Part shown: positions 28,001 through 36,605 of the stretch, piece after piece
Layout: the number at the start of each line of letters is the position of its first letter
Position numbering within the stretch: position 1 is the stretch's first letter
Origin: Bacillus testis
GTDB taxonomy: Bacteria; Bacillota; Bacilli; Bacillales; DSM-1321
DNA length: 64,000 bases
Reading direction: 5' to 3'
Assembly: GCF_001243895.1 (NCBI RefSeq)
Contig: NZ_LN851186.1
Location: forward strand, 2,990,981 to 3,054,980
Notes under the pieces: generated by a model
What the model was told of the DNA's origin: nothing
Seen by the model: only the letters and a program-made list of their open reading frames with translations
The model's database searches: none
Translations under genes and position numbers: made by a program

Positions 28001-29438
28001 CATTAGCCTGTTTCAATAAAGCAGCCACAGCGGTAACATGCGGTCCAGCCATGGATGTTCCATTCCATCCTCCTTCATAAGCCCCTCCAGGCACAGATGA
28101 ACGGATATTTACGCCGGGAGCAGAGATTTCAGGCTTTGTTTCTTCATATGGGGAAGGCCCCTGCAAAGAAAAGCTGGCCAGTTTATTGTTAATATCCGTG
28201 GCGCCTGTTGCAAAGGATTCCGGATAGTTGGCCGGATTGGCTACCGATCTAGGGCCGCCAGGATTTGTAAGTGTTGTGTTACCGGCAGAAAACTCTGGGA
28301 AAATATCGGCGTCACGCCAAGTCTGTACCATCGGACGGAACCATTCATCTAGGCCAGCACCGCCGCCCCAGGAATTATTCACGACATCCGGAGCTTTCTC
28401 AGGATGTGGATTACCGGCACTATCTTTCGGGGCCAGCACCCATTCTCCGGCTTCAAGCAAGTCTGCGTCCGTCCCGCCATTATTCGTAAATGCTTTGACA
28501 GATATATATTTGGCGCCTGGTGCAACCCCTATTTTATTAGCGCCGTTCTCTTCTGAGCCTACCATTGTACCGATTGTATGCGTTCCATGGCCAAGGTCAT
28601 CATATGGGGATGCTTGATTGGCACTTGTGGCATCGAGCCAGTTATATTCATTATCCGGGCTATTCGGAGAAGAAGGATTATAGCCACGGTATTTGGTCTT
28701 CAAAGCGGGGTGGTCCCACTGCACGCCTGTATCAATACTGGCGATGACTGTTCCCGCTCCGTCAATGCCCATATCCCAGACTTGTGGAGCTCCGATTTTA
28801 TTGATATTCCACTCAATGGAGGAGTCGGCTTTCGGCTGTACTTGGAGGTCTCCCCCTTTTTGAGAAGCCGCTTCTTTTTCTGTCGCTTCTACAGTGGCCG
28901 GCTGGATCAGCTGCCTTGTTTCATTCGGCAGGATTTTTTCCACTTCCGGGAACAAAGCAATCTGCTCCATTACTTCTTTTGTCGCCGTAACCGCTACGGC
29001 ATTCACGATATAGAAAGATTGAATATCCTTCGCCTTACCTTCTATTTCTTTCTTATCGAGGAAACTCTTTAAACGGTATTGCGATTCCAGCGATTTGGCG
29101 CGCAGATTAGACACGATGGATGACCGTTTCATCAGCTTCGCTTGGGCTGGCGTCAAATTTTGGTTTTTAGCAGATTCGGTAGCTGCTTTGGCCACCTTTT
29201 TTGTATCCACTTGGTCTTTCAGTTTAATAAGGAATGTCACTTGGTCGTCATTCAAGAATTGCTTTTGAACCTTTTCGGCAATTTTTTGCTTGCTTGTCTC
29301 GACTAACGAGGTTTTCACTGACGAGTGCAGTGAATTTGCAGTTTCAGCATTGGCACTATAGCCAGTTGGAAATAACAATGATGGAATAAGGACAGTTGCC
29401 GCCAAGACGGCCGTCATTTTTTTCTTTTTCTTTTTCAA
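25089..29438 (-). CDS. bpr: Secreted subtilisin-family protease, bacillopeptidase F-like
   Basis: 1449-residue extracellular serine protease, near the 1433 residues of B. subtilis Bpr. Order: signal peptide (1-32, lysine-rich start, cut near SANAE); I9-type propeptide (about 64-178); S8 catalytic domain with D236 (SIDTGVQ), H284 (GHGTHTIG) and S462 (NGTSMAGPH); an extra domain in the 560-630 region; a jelly-roll segment (about 635-800, DFEQKPEGWTSFG); two carboxypeptidase-regulatory-like beta repeats; and C-terminal Ig-like repeats. No LPXTG or S-layer anchor is seen. The start is TTG, 7 bases after GGGAGGG. It lies between nadB and nadS, not where B. subtilis has bpr. Confidence 0.88.
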   Translation of the reverse strand: MKKKKKKMTAVLAATVLIPSLLFPTGYSANAETANSLHSSVKTSLVETSKQKIAEKVQKQFLNDDQVTFLIKLKDQVDTKKVAKAATESAKNQNLTPAQAKLMKRSSIVSNLRAKSLESQYRLKSFLDKKEIEGKAKDIQSFYIVNAVAVTATKEVMEQIALFPEVEKILPNETRQLIQPATVEATEKEAASQKGGDLQVQPKADSSIEWNINKIGAPQVWDMGIDGAGTVIASIDTGVQWDHPALKTKYRGYNPSSPNSPDNEYNWLDATSANQASPYDDLGHGTHTIGTMVGSEENGANKIGVAPGAKYISVKAFTNNGGTDADLLEAGEWVLAPKDSAGNPHPEKAPDVVNNSWGGGAGLDEWFRPMVQTWRDADIFPEFSAGNTTLTNPGGPRSVANPANYPESFATGATDINNKLASFSLQGPSPYEETKPEISAPGVNIRSSVPGGAYEGGWNGTSMAGPHVTAVAALLKQANANLTVDQVETILEDTATPLTDATFPNSPNNGYGHGLVNAFDAVSSVVSGLGTIKGTVTKEGEDSQAPDISHQSEGTFYKGTDITLKATASDDISVTSVLLKYKKQDGTWVDVNAERVDGDYKSGTYSAVIPASETNGDELQYKFVASDFGGNTKETDVFTVSLLPGISVGYEQDFEQKPEGWTSFGDNNSWSWGKPESGPQGAVSGEKVYATNLTGTYPNKANMSLQMPPVDLPEGESYLQFKQWYELEKNYDFGHVFISTDGKNWTQAARFNDKSNGWIDGEVNLSQYAGQRIYIAFNLKTDGSVVKTGWYLDDVKLTATPGQTSQKAKLGASLGTVSDSSAQAKPKVNPDEIKPAAGKAEEGKVDNSNPAPALLPIQAQVSVLETGRTVYTKPQDGSYQLTHAAGDYTVQAEAYGYRSQAKSVHVAQDGTATANFTLEEIAKGTVTGTVTNQQTGQPISGATVIVVEDAAVQPATTNANGEFNLEAYEGNYTLKIVAPTYYSTEMKIDLKGGDSLVKDIQLKPFIGYPGEIKYDDGTAENARAFNAAGNSWAVKMSLEEGQKSALVTGAQFLFWNTEWPVPGGTEFQVSVYDATGTGGSPGKKLAGPFDATALRDGNWTNVDLTSHGITVNGDFYVVYTQTKANPNAPGLATDEDGPNAKRSWQGVSGAWSLSPADEGNYMIRASVNYEVKSPVIQTPKNGAFTNKKEMTIEGSASPKTTVDIFNGGEKAGSAEVSDAGTFAVNITLNKGENVLTAKARTANGSTDASEAVTITLDEEKPALAITSPENGSKTNKETIRVTGTVADDYLDFVKVNGQKATVTAGKFDQRIMVEQGTNEITVLAQDKAGNKTKTTLTISAKYTAPAIANLVPTEDKELKSGESVKIEFDSEPGLKAEFQILMPLTNAGDVTNATELPMKETSSGHYVGYYTATSNVKAPGAAIEVKASDDYGNVSIQRAAAKLYINAKK

Positions 29439-29832
29439 CTTATTTCCCTCCCATATTCTTTTTTCTTTCTAAAAACCACTCTCTCATCAGCCCCCTTATC
29501 ACCTAGTAAACAAGATAGATTTCTTGCTGTTGGCTTTACGATACACGACAGTAAAGAACGAAAGTCGTCATTTTGTGTCACCGAAGAGAGACCATTTTGA
29601 AAATGATTCTTTGGAAGGATGCTGTTGAAGCGCATGATAAGCCGATTTTATCAAGGCATTTCATTCGACAGAGGAATATATTAAGAGAAAGCATTCCTAT
29701 TAAACTAGAAAAACGATTATAGAAAACGAAGCAGGGTAAAAAATGAATCTTTATGCCTGGAACGTATTTTTCAAAGAAGCCGATCAAAGATGCATATAAC
29801 AAGTCTATATACCTATACAGCCATTCATATCT
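29439..29832. other. Divergent intergenic region between bpr-like gene and nadS
   Basis: About 400 bases with no supported ORF. It should hold the protease promoter on the minus strand, though no clear -35/-10 pair was found. The plus-strand side ends in the NiaR operator and nadS promoter. Confidence 0.4.
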
Positions 29833-29872
29833 TTACATATGTCTTGACATCTATTAACAAGATTCATAGACT
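29833..29872 (+). promoter_or_regulatory. NiaR operator overlapping the nadS-niaR promoter
   Basis: The palindrome ATGTC-TT-GACAT (29839-29850) contains the -35 TTGACA (29844-29849). Seventeen bases on lies TAGACT (29867-29872) as -10. A repressor bound here would cover the -35, giving autoregulation of niaR. The site matches the one before nadB. Confidence 0.7.
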
Positions 29873-29905
29873 GGTGGTAGCATAATCGCCAAGGAGGTTA
29901 TTTTT

Positions 29906-31054
29906 TTGAAGTATTTCGATTACGCCGCTTCGTCCCCCATTTCGCAAGCCGCGTTAGACAGCTACTTAGAAGCCTCGCAACTCATATATGGCAATGCCAG
30001 CTCCCTGCATGACGAAGGCAGCAAAGCCGCTGATCTTCTGGACTATTCGCGGCAGCTTATAGCCCAGACAATCCCATGCAGCAGCCGGAATATCATCTTT
30101 ACAAGCGGCGGAACCGAAAGCAACATGCTTGCCATCCAGACACTCATCCATAATTCGAACAAAGCGTGCAACCATATTATTTCATCATCAATGGAACACC
30201 CTTCGATCCTACATGAACTGGATTATTTACAAACTATTGGATACGAAGTGGATTATATTCAGCATCTTCCGAACGGGTTAATTGATATCCGCCATTTCAA
30301 AACATTGTTAAAAGAGACAACCTGCCTCGTTATTGTACAGCACGTCAATTCGGAAATTGGCATCATTCAGCCGATCAAGGAAATTGCTGAGCTCCTATCA
30401 AATCGACCTGCATTCTTGCATGTTGACTGTGTCCAGTCTTTCGGAAAGCTGCCGATATCTTCAGTCTTTGATTGCGCAGACAGCCTGTCTATATCAAGCC
30501 ATAAGGTCGGCGGCCCGAAAGGATCTGGTGCGCTTATCTTTCCGGCCATCCAATCTTTGCAACCGCCGCGCCAAGCGATCCCGCATGAATCCGGCTTTAG
30601 GGCTGGAACAGAAAACATTGCCGGCGCATATGCCTTCGCAGTCGCCGCAGATGAATACGTGCAGCAGAGGGATGCCAGCCTGGCACATATCAAGAATTTG
30701 CGTGAAACTATTCTGAAGCGGCTTTCGGAAACCAAAATAACGCTGGAATGCATTGAAGGCCCGCCAGATCGGCAGTTGCCCCACATTCTTTGTTTGTTTT
30801 CTTCTGAATACACCGGGCAATATGTTATGATGGAACTAAATCGCAGAGGTTTCTGCGTCTCTGCGGGCAGTGCTTGCCAAAGCCGCTCGAAATCCCCATC
30901 GAAGGCTATGCTGGCTATCGGAAAAAGGGAACATGAAGCGAATGCAACAATCCGCGTTTCCTTCGGGAAATCACACACAATTGCACAATGCCAGGAACTC
31001 ACAGAAGCCCTGATAAGCATTTTGCAGACCGAACCAAGAATTCATCATACATAA
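29906..31054 (+). CDS. nadS: Cysteine desulfurase NadS/NifS
   Basis: PLP enzyme that moves sulfur from cysteine, most likely to build the NadA iron-sulfur cluster. 382 residues. The PLP lysine is K200 (SSHKVGGPKGSG), with H98 in MEHPS, and the reactive cysteine is C324 in SAGSACQS. The start is TTG, 8 bases after AAGGAGG. It is followed by niaR after 12 bases. The gene is usually divergent from nadB; here the two are about 6.5 kb apart. Confidence 0.9.
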   Translation: MKYFDYAASSPISQAALDSYLEASQLIYGNASSLHDEGSKAADLLDYSRQLIAQTIPCSSRNIIFTSGGTESNMLAIQTLIHNSNKACNHIISSSMEHPSILHELDYLQTIGYEVDYIQHLPNGLIDIRHFKTLLKETTCLVIVQHVNSEIGIIQPIKEIAELLSNRPAFLHVDCVQSFGKLPISSVFDCADSLSISSHKVGGPKGSGALIFPAIQSLQPPRQAIPHESGFRAGTENIAGAYAFAVAADEYVQQRDASLAHIKNLRETILKRLSETKITLECIEGPPDRQLPHILCLFSSEYTGQYVMMELNRRGFCVSAGSACQSRSKSPSKAMLAIGKREHEANATIRVSFGKSHTIAQCQELTEALISILQTEPRIHHT

Positions 31055-31066
31055 AGGAGATAGATT

Positions 31067-31612
31067 ATGGAAAAAGGCCCGAAACTATTGGGGGAAGAAA
31101 GACGACAAGAAATATTGCATATCCTCAAGAGCAGCGGCAAACCGGTAAAGGGCGGAGACTTAGCCAAAAAAGCGAATGTCAGCAGGCAGGTGATCGTTGG
31201 CGATATTACTTTGTTGAAAGCCATGAATGAACCAATCATCGCTACCTCCCAAGGCTATCTGTACATGCAGCCTGCCACAGAACCTGTTCAATATGAACGG
31301 ACGATTGCATGCCAGCACTCCCCTGAGGACGCCGAGCTTGAATTGCAGCTTCTGGTTGATATCGGTGTCACAGTAAAGGATGTCAGCATTGAGCATCCGG
31401 TCTACGGCGATTTGGTGGCATCCATTATGGTCAGCAACCGCAGAGAGGTAAAGCAATTCATTGATAGAGTGAAATCGACACAAGCTGCTTTCCTTTCACA
31501 ATTGACGGATGGCATCCATTTGCACACGATCTCCGCTCCATCTAACAAAGCCTTGGATGAAGCAGAAGAAGCGTTGGATAAAGCCGGATTCCTGATCGAC
31601 AGACAGTCATAA
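31067..31612 (+). CDS. niaR: NAD biosynthesis transcriptional repressor NiaR (YrxA)
   Basis: 181 residues. An N-terminal winged helix (about 9-62, with NVSRQVIVGDITLLKA) is followed by a 3H domain. H84, H151 and H153 fit the metal-binding residues of the family, and H110 is also conserved. It represses nad and niacin genes when nicotinate is bound. AAGGAGA precedes the ATG. It shares a transcript with nadS, and both carry the operator it should bind. Confidence 0.93.
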   Translation: MEKGPKLLGEERRQEILHILKSSGKPVKGGDLAKKANVSRQVIVGDITLLKAMNEPIIATSQGYLYMQPATEPVQYERTIACQHSPEDAELELQLLVDIGVTVKDVSIEHPVYGDLVASIMVSNRREVKQFIDRVKSTQAAFLSQLTDGIHLHTISAPSNKALDEAEEALDKAGFLIDRQS

Positions 31613-31652
31613 AAAAAAGCAGGCTGCCCCAACATGTGGCAACCTGTTTTTT
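31611..31652. terminator. Bidirectional terminator between niaR and pheA
   Basis: An A-run, a CAGG/CCTG and TGCC/GGCA stem with bulges, and a T-run. It serves the converging niaR and pheA transcripts. Confidence 0.8.
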
Positions 31653-31668
31653 TATGTATATAGCATCC

Positions 31669-32538
31669 TCAGCCATTCATTCCTTCTATAACCAAACTTC
31701 GATAACTGCCCAATACAGTGACCTTACAGCCAAGCGCTTCCAACTCCTGAATGGTTCCGGGAAGCAGGACGTCATCCATCGCCATATCGATATCGACCAA
31801 AAAGAAATAATTTCCCAGACCCGTTTTCATCGGGCGCGATTCTATTTTTGACAAATTCAACTTTCTCCAAGAAAAAGCTGAAAGGACCTGGTGCAGGGCA
31901 CCGGCATAATCATCGGGCAATTCGATCATCAAGGTCGTTTTCATGCCTTCTCTCTTTGCCTGCGCCTCCGATAAATCGACTGCCTCGCGGGAGACAGCTA
32001 TAAAGCGCGTCATATTGTGCGAATAATCCTGGATATTTGGTCGCACGATTGACAGGCCATATTCCCTAGCTGCCATCTCACTTGCTATCGCCGCAATCTT
32101 TACATCCTTATTGTGAAGCACATATTGCGCGGCTCCAGCCGTGGATGAGCTATTTTCGCTCGGCACACCTTTTAGCTCTTTATGGAGAAATTTGTGGCAT
32201 TGTGCGATTGCATGTGAATGTGAATAAACCATTTGGATCTCTTTCCAATCATTTTCCCACTGTGGATGGACCATTAAATGCTGCTGAATCGGCGTATTGA
32301 TTTCGCCCTGTATGGGCAACTTTGCTTCATGGACCAGATAATCTATCGTGATTGTTACAGACCCTTCCAACGCATTCTCCAAGGGAACCACTGCAACATC
32401 AGCCGTCCCGTCAAGAACAGCATCCAGACATTCCGGAATTGTCATTCTCGGTTCTATGTCCCCATTAGGAAATGCTTTTGTTACTGTATAATGGCTGAAA
32501 GTGGCTTTCGGGCCTAAATAAACAATCTTCACTGTCAT
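31669..32538 (-). CDS. pheA: Prephenate dehydratase
   Basis: Makes phenylpyruvate in phenylalanine synthesis. 289 residues. The catalytic half has VYLGPKATFSH near the start, VPLENALEGSV and the NMTRF motif. The ACT domain has ESRPMKTGLGNYFF near residue 235 for phenylalanine feedback. The ATG at 32538 has AAGGGAG 5 bases upstream; a GTG one codon earlier is less likely. It has its own promoter and lies beside pheB, as in Bacillus. Confidence 0.95.
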   Translation of the reverse strand: MTVKIVYLGPKATFSHYTVTKAFPNGDIEPRMTIPECLDAVLDGTADVAVVPLENALEGSVTITIDYLVHEAKLPIQGEINTPIQQHLMVHPQWENDWKEIQMVYSHSHAIAQCHKFLHKELKGVPSENSSSTAGAAQYVLHNKDVKIAAIASEMAAREYGLSIVRPNIQDYSHNMTRFIAVSREAVDLSEAQAKREGMKTTLMIELPDDYAGALHQVLSAFSWRKLNLSKIESRPMKTGLGNYFFLVDIDMAMDDVLLPGTIQELEALGCKVTVLGSYRSLVIEGMNG

Positions 32539-32570
32539 CACTGCTCCCTTATGTGTATGTATATTGCTCT

Positions 32571-32599
32571 ATGTTAGATTATTTCGAAAATTTTTACAA
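32571..32599 (-). promoter_or_regulatory. SigA-type promoter of pheA
   Basis: On the minus strand: TTGTAA, a 17-base spacer, TAACAT. It lies 33 bases before the pheA start. Confidence 0.5.
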
Positions 32600-32671
32600 T
32601 CATAAAGTGAAACTTTAATCGGATGCCTTACTGGCGCTTATTTTATGAAGAGCTAATTTTCGAACGACACC

Positions 32672-32716
32672 AAAAATGTAAAGAAGCGAATGATCCGGGA
32701 CCATTCGCTTCTTTAC
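32672..32716 (-). terminator. Strong terminator after pheB
   Basis: GTAAAGAAGCGAATG (32678-32692) pairs perfectly over 15 bp with CATTCGCTTCTTTAC (32702-32716). The minus transcript continues with ATTTTTGG. It ends the spo0B-obg-pheB unit. Confidence 0.9.
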
Positions 32717-32734
32717 TCTTTCATTTCCTATTGG

Positions 32735-33184
32735 TCAGGCGCCTGACCCAAGCACTTCCACTTTATCAACGAACTCCAGCTTCTTTAGGTTGGAAAGCAA
32801 GCCTTCGATATCGATTTTCATGGAGCTGACATTCAAGGACAACGTCACATTCGCGCGTCCTTGAATAGGGATTGTCTGATGGATCGTCAGGACATTGCAG
32901 CCTGAATCAGCTACGATCTGCAGCAATTTTGACAGAGTTCCGGAGCGGTCCTCCAAATGGAAGAATAAAGTGATGATTTTTTCTTTCACAATGGTATGGA
33001 ACGGGAAAACCGTATCGCGGTATTTATAGAAAGCGCTCCGGCTTAAATCGACTTTCTGTACAGCTTCCCAGACCGATTCCGCCTTTCCGCGCTGAATCAG
33101 CTCTTTGGCATCCAGCGTTTTCTGCATCGCTTCCGGAAGCACATCCTCACGGACCAAATAGAATTTATGGTCATTCTTTTTCAC
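32735..33184 (-). CDS. pheB: ACT-domain protein PheB
   Basis: 149 residues. The N-terminal half ([16 protein letters not shown]...[11 protein letters not shown]) is helix-turn-helix-like, and the C-terminal half is an ACT domain ([20 protein letters not shown]). It corresponds to B. subtilis PheB and ends GSGA as that protein does. Once called a chorismate mutase, it is more likely an amino-acid-sensing regulator. The GTG at 33184 is preferred: GGGGTGA lies at good distance, while the upstream GTG overlaps the site. It follows obg by 18 bases. Confidence 0.9.
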   Translation of the reverse strand: MKKNDHKFYLVREDVLPEAMQKTLDAKELIQRGKAESVWEAVQKVDLSRSAFYKYRDTVFPFHTIVKEKIITLFFHLEDRSGTLSKLLQIVADSGCNVLTIHQTIPIQGRANVTLSLNVSSMKIDIEGLLSNLKKLEFVDKVEVLGSGA

Positions 33185-33202
33185 AGCTTTCACCCCAAGA
33201 AA

Positions 33203-34495
33203 TTACTCGACAAATTCAAATTCGAATTCCAATATCTTAACGATATCGCCGTCTTTCGCTCCACGCTGCCTTAAAGCGTCATCCACACCGTACGAACGCA
33301 ATTGTCTTGCGAAACGGGCAACGGATGCGTCCCGATTGAAGTCGGTCATTACGAATAAACGCTCAATCTTATCGCCGGTTACCACAAAACGTCCATCCGG
33401 TTCACGCGTGATCTCAAACTCTTCTGTATCCTTCTCGAATTTGTACATGACGCGATGGATTCCATTCTCTTCTTCCAGCTCATGGTCAAGAGGGAATTCC
33501 GGCGTTTCTTCCAATGTATCAGCCACTTTGAACAGCAGGTCGCGAATTCCTGTCCGCGTAAGTGTAGAAATCGGGAATATTGGATGCTCGTCGCCGATTT
33601 TTTCCTTAAAGGCCTTTAGGTTCTCCTCTGAATCAGGCATGTCCATTTTATTGGCTGCGATGATTTGCGGGCGTTCCGTCAAGCGCAGATTATATTCCTT
33701 TAATTCATTGTTGATTGTCAAATAATCTTCATATGGGTCGCGGCCTTCAAGCCCAGACATGTCAATGACGTGGACAATGACACGTGTGCGTTCGATATGG
33801 CGAAGGAACTGGTGCCCGAGTCCGACACCTTCCGAAGCCCCTTCGATCAACCCTGGAAGATCAGCCATGACAAAGCTGCGGTTATCTTCTGTTTCTACTA
33901 CACCAAGATTAGGGGTAATCGTCGTAAAGTGGTATTCAGCTATTTTAGGCTTCGCTGCACTGACCACTGAAAGCAGCGTTGACTTCCCAACGCTCGGGAA
34001 ACCGACTAACCCTACATCAGCCAACACTTTCAGTTCTAAAATAACATTTCTTTCCTGTCCTGGTTCGCCGTTTTCTGCAATTTCAGGCGCAGGGTTGGCA
34101 GGTGTGGCAAAACGGATGTTTCCACGGCCGCCACGGCCTCCACGGGCGATGATGGCCTGCTGTCCATGTTCAACTAGATCGGCTATGATTTGGCCGGTTT
34201 TTTCGTCTTTAACGACTGTTCCCGGCGGGACTTTAACGATTAAGTCAGACGCATTCTTGCCGTGCATGCTTTTGGACATGCCATGTTCACCACGGGGTGC
34301 TTTGAAATGTTTTTTATAACGGAAATCAACGAGTGTACGCAACCCTTCTTCCACTTGAAAGACAACATTGGCTCCCTTGCCTCCGTCTCCGCCAGCCGGC
34401 CCGCCATTCGGCACATATTTCTCACGGCGGAATGCAACCATCCCATTACCGCCGTCTCCGCCTTTTACATAAATTTTCGTTTGATCGACGAACAT
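33203..34495 (-). CDS. obg: Obg-family GTPase
   Basis: Essential ribosome-associated GTPase with roles in 50S assembly, stress response and sporulation initiation. 430 residues. The glycine-rich Obg fold (1-157: [19 protein letters not shown]) is followed by the G domain with G1 [10 protein letters not shown]3 DLPGL and G4 NKMD, then the OCT domain. AGGAAGTG lies before the ATG. It follows spo0B, as in Bacillus; the two are linked functionally in the Spo0A pathway. Confidence 0.97.
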   Translation of the reverse strand: MFVDQTKIYVKGGDGGNGMVAFRREKYVPNGGPAGGDGGKGANVVFQVEEGLRTLVDFRYKKHFKAPRGEHGMSKSMHGKNASDLIVKVPPGTVVKDEKTGQIIADLVEHGQQAIIARGGRGGRGNIRFATPANPAPEIAENGEPGQERNVILELKVLADVGLVGFPSVGKSTLLSVVSAAKPKIAEYHFTTITPNLGVVETEDNRSFVMADLPGLIEGASEGVGLGHQFLRHIERTRVIVHVIDMSGLEGRDPYEDYLTINNELKEYNLRLTERPQIIAANKMDMPDSEENLKAFKEKIGDEHPIFPISTLTRTGIRDLLFKVADTLEETPEFPLDHELEEENGIHRVMYKFEKDTEEFEITREPDGRFVVTGDKIERLFVMTDFNRDASVARFARQLRSYGVDDALRQRGAKDGDIVKILEFEFEFVE

Positions 34496-34549
34496 CTAAT
34501 CACTTCCTCTTTTGTTTACATCGTGTTGTTGCCATTATACAGGACTCTC

Positions 34550-35083
34550 TCATTTGAGCCAATCCAAATGGAACACGAGCATTTCTTCTGTAAATGTATC
34601 TACGCTTAACGCGGCCAACTCTGGACTTTTATCCAGATAGGAGGCCAGCTTTTCTTGTACTTTTATCTTGCCCTGCAATTCAAAGGTAAATCGGATGGAT
34701 TGCCCTGTTTCATCTATCAAGATCTTCAGCTCATTTTCATCAAAGACATTCAACGATGAACTAAGTTCCATCATAAACGCTTCCATCCATGCGCACATAT
34801 GCTTGTCAATGAGCTCTGTGCATGCGATGGCGGCAAGGACTTCATATTCAACCGCGAATGGAAACCCCCTCCAATTGCTTGTGAGGAGCAATGCTGCCAG
34901 CTTGGGCATACGGCAATTGGACAGTTTCGTTTCATTCTTTGATTCCATGATAATCTGATCAATAACCGCTTTTACACGGTCCATTTTCCCTAATTCAATA
35001 TTTCCTTTGATAAGCTGGATTTTATTGAGCCAATCATGGCGCGAACAACTTAATAGATCGACGATACCCCAGTTTTTATCCAT
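34550..35083 (-). CDS. spo0B: Sporulation initiation phosphotransferase Spo0B
   Basis: Moves phosphate from Spo0F to Spo0A. 177 residues. The four-helix-bundle dimer region has the phosphorylated histidine H16 in SRHDWLNKIQLIKGN; it is H30 in B. subtilis, so the N-terminus here is shorter. The degenerate kinase-like C-terminal domain follows. GGAG lies 11 bases before the ATG. It is the first gene of spo0B-obg-pheB. Confidence 0.9.
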   Translation of the reverse strand: MDKNWGIVDLLSCSRHDWLNKIQLIKGNIELGKMDRVKAVIDQIIMESKNETKLSNCRMPKLAALLLTSNWRGFPFAVEYEVLAAIACTELIDKHMCAWMEAFMMELSSSLNVFDENELKILIDETGQSIRFTFELQGKIKVQEKLASYLDKSPELAALSVDTFTEEMLVFHLDWLK

Positions 35084-35130
35084 AATTAAATAATCTCCTA
35101 CTATCCTTCACTTTTTAGCGAACTAACAGT

Positions 35131-35159
35131 AAAGTATCTCTATCGAGTCCGGCAGACAA
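35131..35159 (-). promoter_or_regulatory. Candidate SigA promoter of spo0B-obg-pheB
   Basis: On the minus strand: TTGTCT, a 17-base spacer, TACTTT, about 48 bases before the spo0B start. The rest of 35160-35415 holds no supported gene, only an isolated AGGAGG on the plus strand at 35333 followed by a 12-codon frame. Confidence 0.4.
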
Positions 35160-35414
35160 TCTAATGTTTCCTATGCCTATTATGGACAAGGCACTGGCTA
35201 TGGGCCAGACATATTCCCCCATTTGTAAGCATGGAGCCAAACAGACTTCACCGGTCCAATACATCATTTTATCTTTGTACGCATCTATTGTTTAGTATAG
35301 CAGAAAAGAAATGAATGTTAACGATAATTGTTAGGAGGGCTATTCTTTGCGGAATATAATTCATAGTGAGCAACGATTTATTTAGTACACAAGCAACCTT
35401 TTTTCGCGGCTAAG

Positions 35415-35461
35415 CCCCGAAAAACAAGAAAGCTCTAACCTAATAGGTTAGAGCTTTCTTG
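35415..35461 (-). terminator. Terminator of the rplU-prp-rpmA operon
   Basis: An 18-base arm (35425-35442, beginning CAAGAAAGCTCTAACC) is perfectly complementary to 35444-35461. The minus transcript then has TTTTT. It lies just past rpmA. Confidence 0.92.
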
Positions 35462-35469
35462 AATAAACA

Positions 35470-35772
<303 letters not shown>

Positions 35773-36108
35773 CTATTTATTAAGGATTACTTTTATATAT
35801 TTTCCATAATCTCTTTGGATTGTTTGCAAGGAAACACGCATCGCTTCCAAAAGAAGCTGCACCTTTTCCCGAGACTCGTCCGATAGATCGGAAGGAATCT
35901 CACAATAGAGGTAACCTCCGTTGCCCTTCGTATCAAGTATCGGCTTGACATCGGTCAAGCTTAGGATACTATTGACAGTTCCGAAAGAAACTGCCGATGC
36001 TCCGGCACAAACAATATCCTGACCACGTTTCGCAAAATCAGCATGACCACTCATGGTGAAAGATTGAATCTGTTCATCATGGTTATAGTCGATTTTTACG
36101 GTAATCAT
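35773..36108 (-). CDS. prp: Ribosomal-processing cysteine protease Prp (YsxB)
   Basis: 111 residues. Family residues are clear: GHADFAKRGQDIVCAGASA carries the histidine and cysteine of the active site. It removes the N-terminal extension of L27, whose cleavage site is encoded by the next gene. The ATG at 36108 has AAGG 7 bases upstream. It lies between rplU and rpmA, as in other Firmicutes. Confidence 0.93.
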   Translation of the reverse strand: MITVKIDYNHDEQIQSFTMSGHADFAKRGQDIVCAGASAVSFGTVNSILSLTDVKPILDTKGNGGYLYCEIPSDLSDESREKVQLLLEAMRVSLQTIQRDYGKYIKVILNK

Positions 36109-36117
36109 AGACAAACC

Positions 36118-36426
36118 TTACGCATTGATTGCTTCAATAACAACTTTTGTGTATGGTTGACGGTGACCTTGTTTCTTATGGTAGTTTTTCTTCGCTTTGT
36201 ATTTGAAAACAGTGATTTTCTTTTGACGGCCTTGTTTTTCAACTTTACCTGTTACAGTAACGCCTTCAACTAGCGGGCTGCCCACTTTCACGTTGTCTCC
36301 ACCTACGAATAAAACTTTATCAAAAGTAACAGCTTCGCCTTCAGCAGCGTTTAGTTTTTCAACATAAACTACATCGCCTGCAGCTACTTTGATTTGTTTA
36401 CCACCAGTTTCGATAATTGCGTACAT
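36118..36426 (-). CDS. rplU: 50S ribosomal protein L21
   Basis: 102 residues, the usual length. [14 protein letters not shown] is the family start and [21 protein letters not shown] the rRNA-binding loop near residue 73. AGGAGGTG precedes the ATG. It is the first gene of rplU-prp-rpmA and is preceded by an L21-type leader. Confidence 0.97.
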   Translation of the reverse strand: MYAIIETGGKQIKVAAGDVVYVEKLNAAEGEAVTFDKVLFVGGDNVKVGSPLVEGVTVTGKVEKQGRQKKITVFKYKAKKNYHKKQGHRQPYTKVVIEAINA

Positions 36427-36535
36427 ACTTGCACCTCCTCATAATGACTAAGACTCGCCTATCACAGGTGAATTGCCAGCGGCAACTGCTTTTAAAAACC
36501 TGCTCCGTGCGGTTGTAGCATGGTGCGCTACAAAC
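36427..36535 (-). ncRNA. L21 ribosomal protein leader
   Basis: The transcript before rplU contains the L21-leader hallmarks: a first hairpin with GTAGCGCACCATGCTAC, then AACCGCACGGAGCAGG, a hairpin of GTTGCCGCTGGCAAT, and TGTGATAGGCGAGTCTTAG just before the ribosome site. Such leaders control r-protein operons in Firmicutes. Named by recall of the conserved pattern; a covariance-model search was not possible. Confidence 0.7.
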
Positions 36536-36546
36536 ATAACAAAAGA

Positions 36547-36576
36547 ATATTATCATGTTTTACAGGAATATGTCAA
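36547..36576 (-). promoter_or_regulatory. SigA promoter of the rplU operon
   Basis: On the minus strand: TTGACA, an 18-base spacer, TAATAT with an extended-10 TG one base before. The start point would fall at the 5' end of the L21 leader. Confidence 0.7.
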
Positions 36577-36605
36577 CTTGTTTCGCCGAGTATTTGTTCT
36601 GCTGG

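Noticed and set aside
30367-31020. 217-codon minus-strand frame opposite nadS
   Set aside because: nadS on the plus strand has all catalytic residues; the antisense frame has no ribosome site and no recognisable domain.
32672-32716. Long perfect inverted repeat as a possible mobile-element end
   Set aside because: The 15-bp stem with a short loop and a following T-run just past pheB is fully explained as a terminator.
33759-34319. 186-codon plus-strand frame opposite obg
   Set aside because: The complementary strand is an intact, highly conserved Obg GTPase gene; the frame is a shadow.
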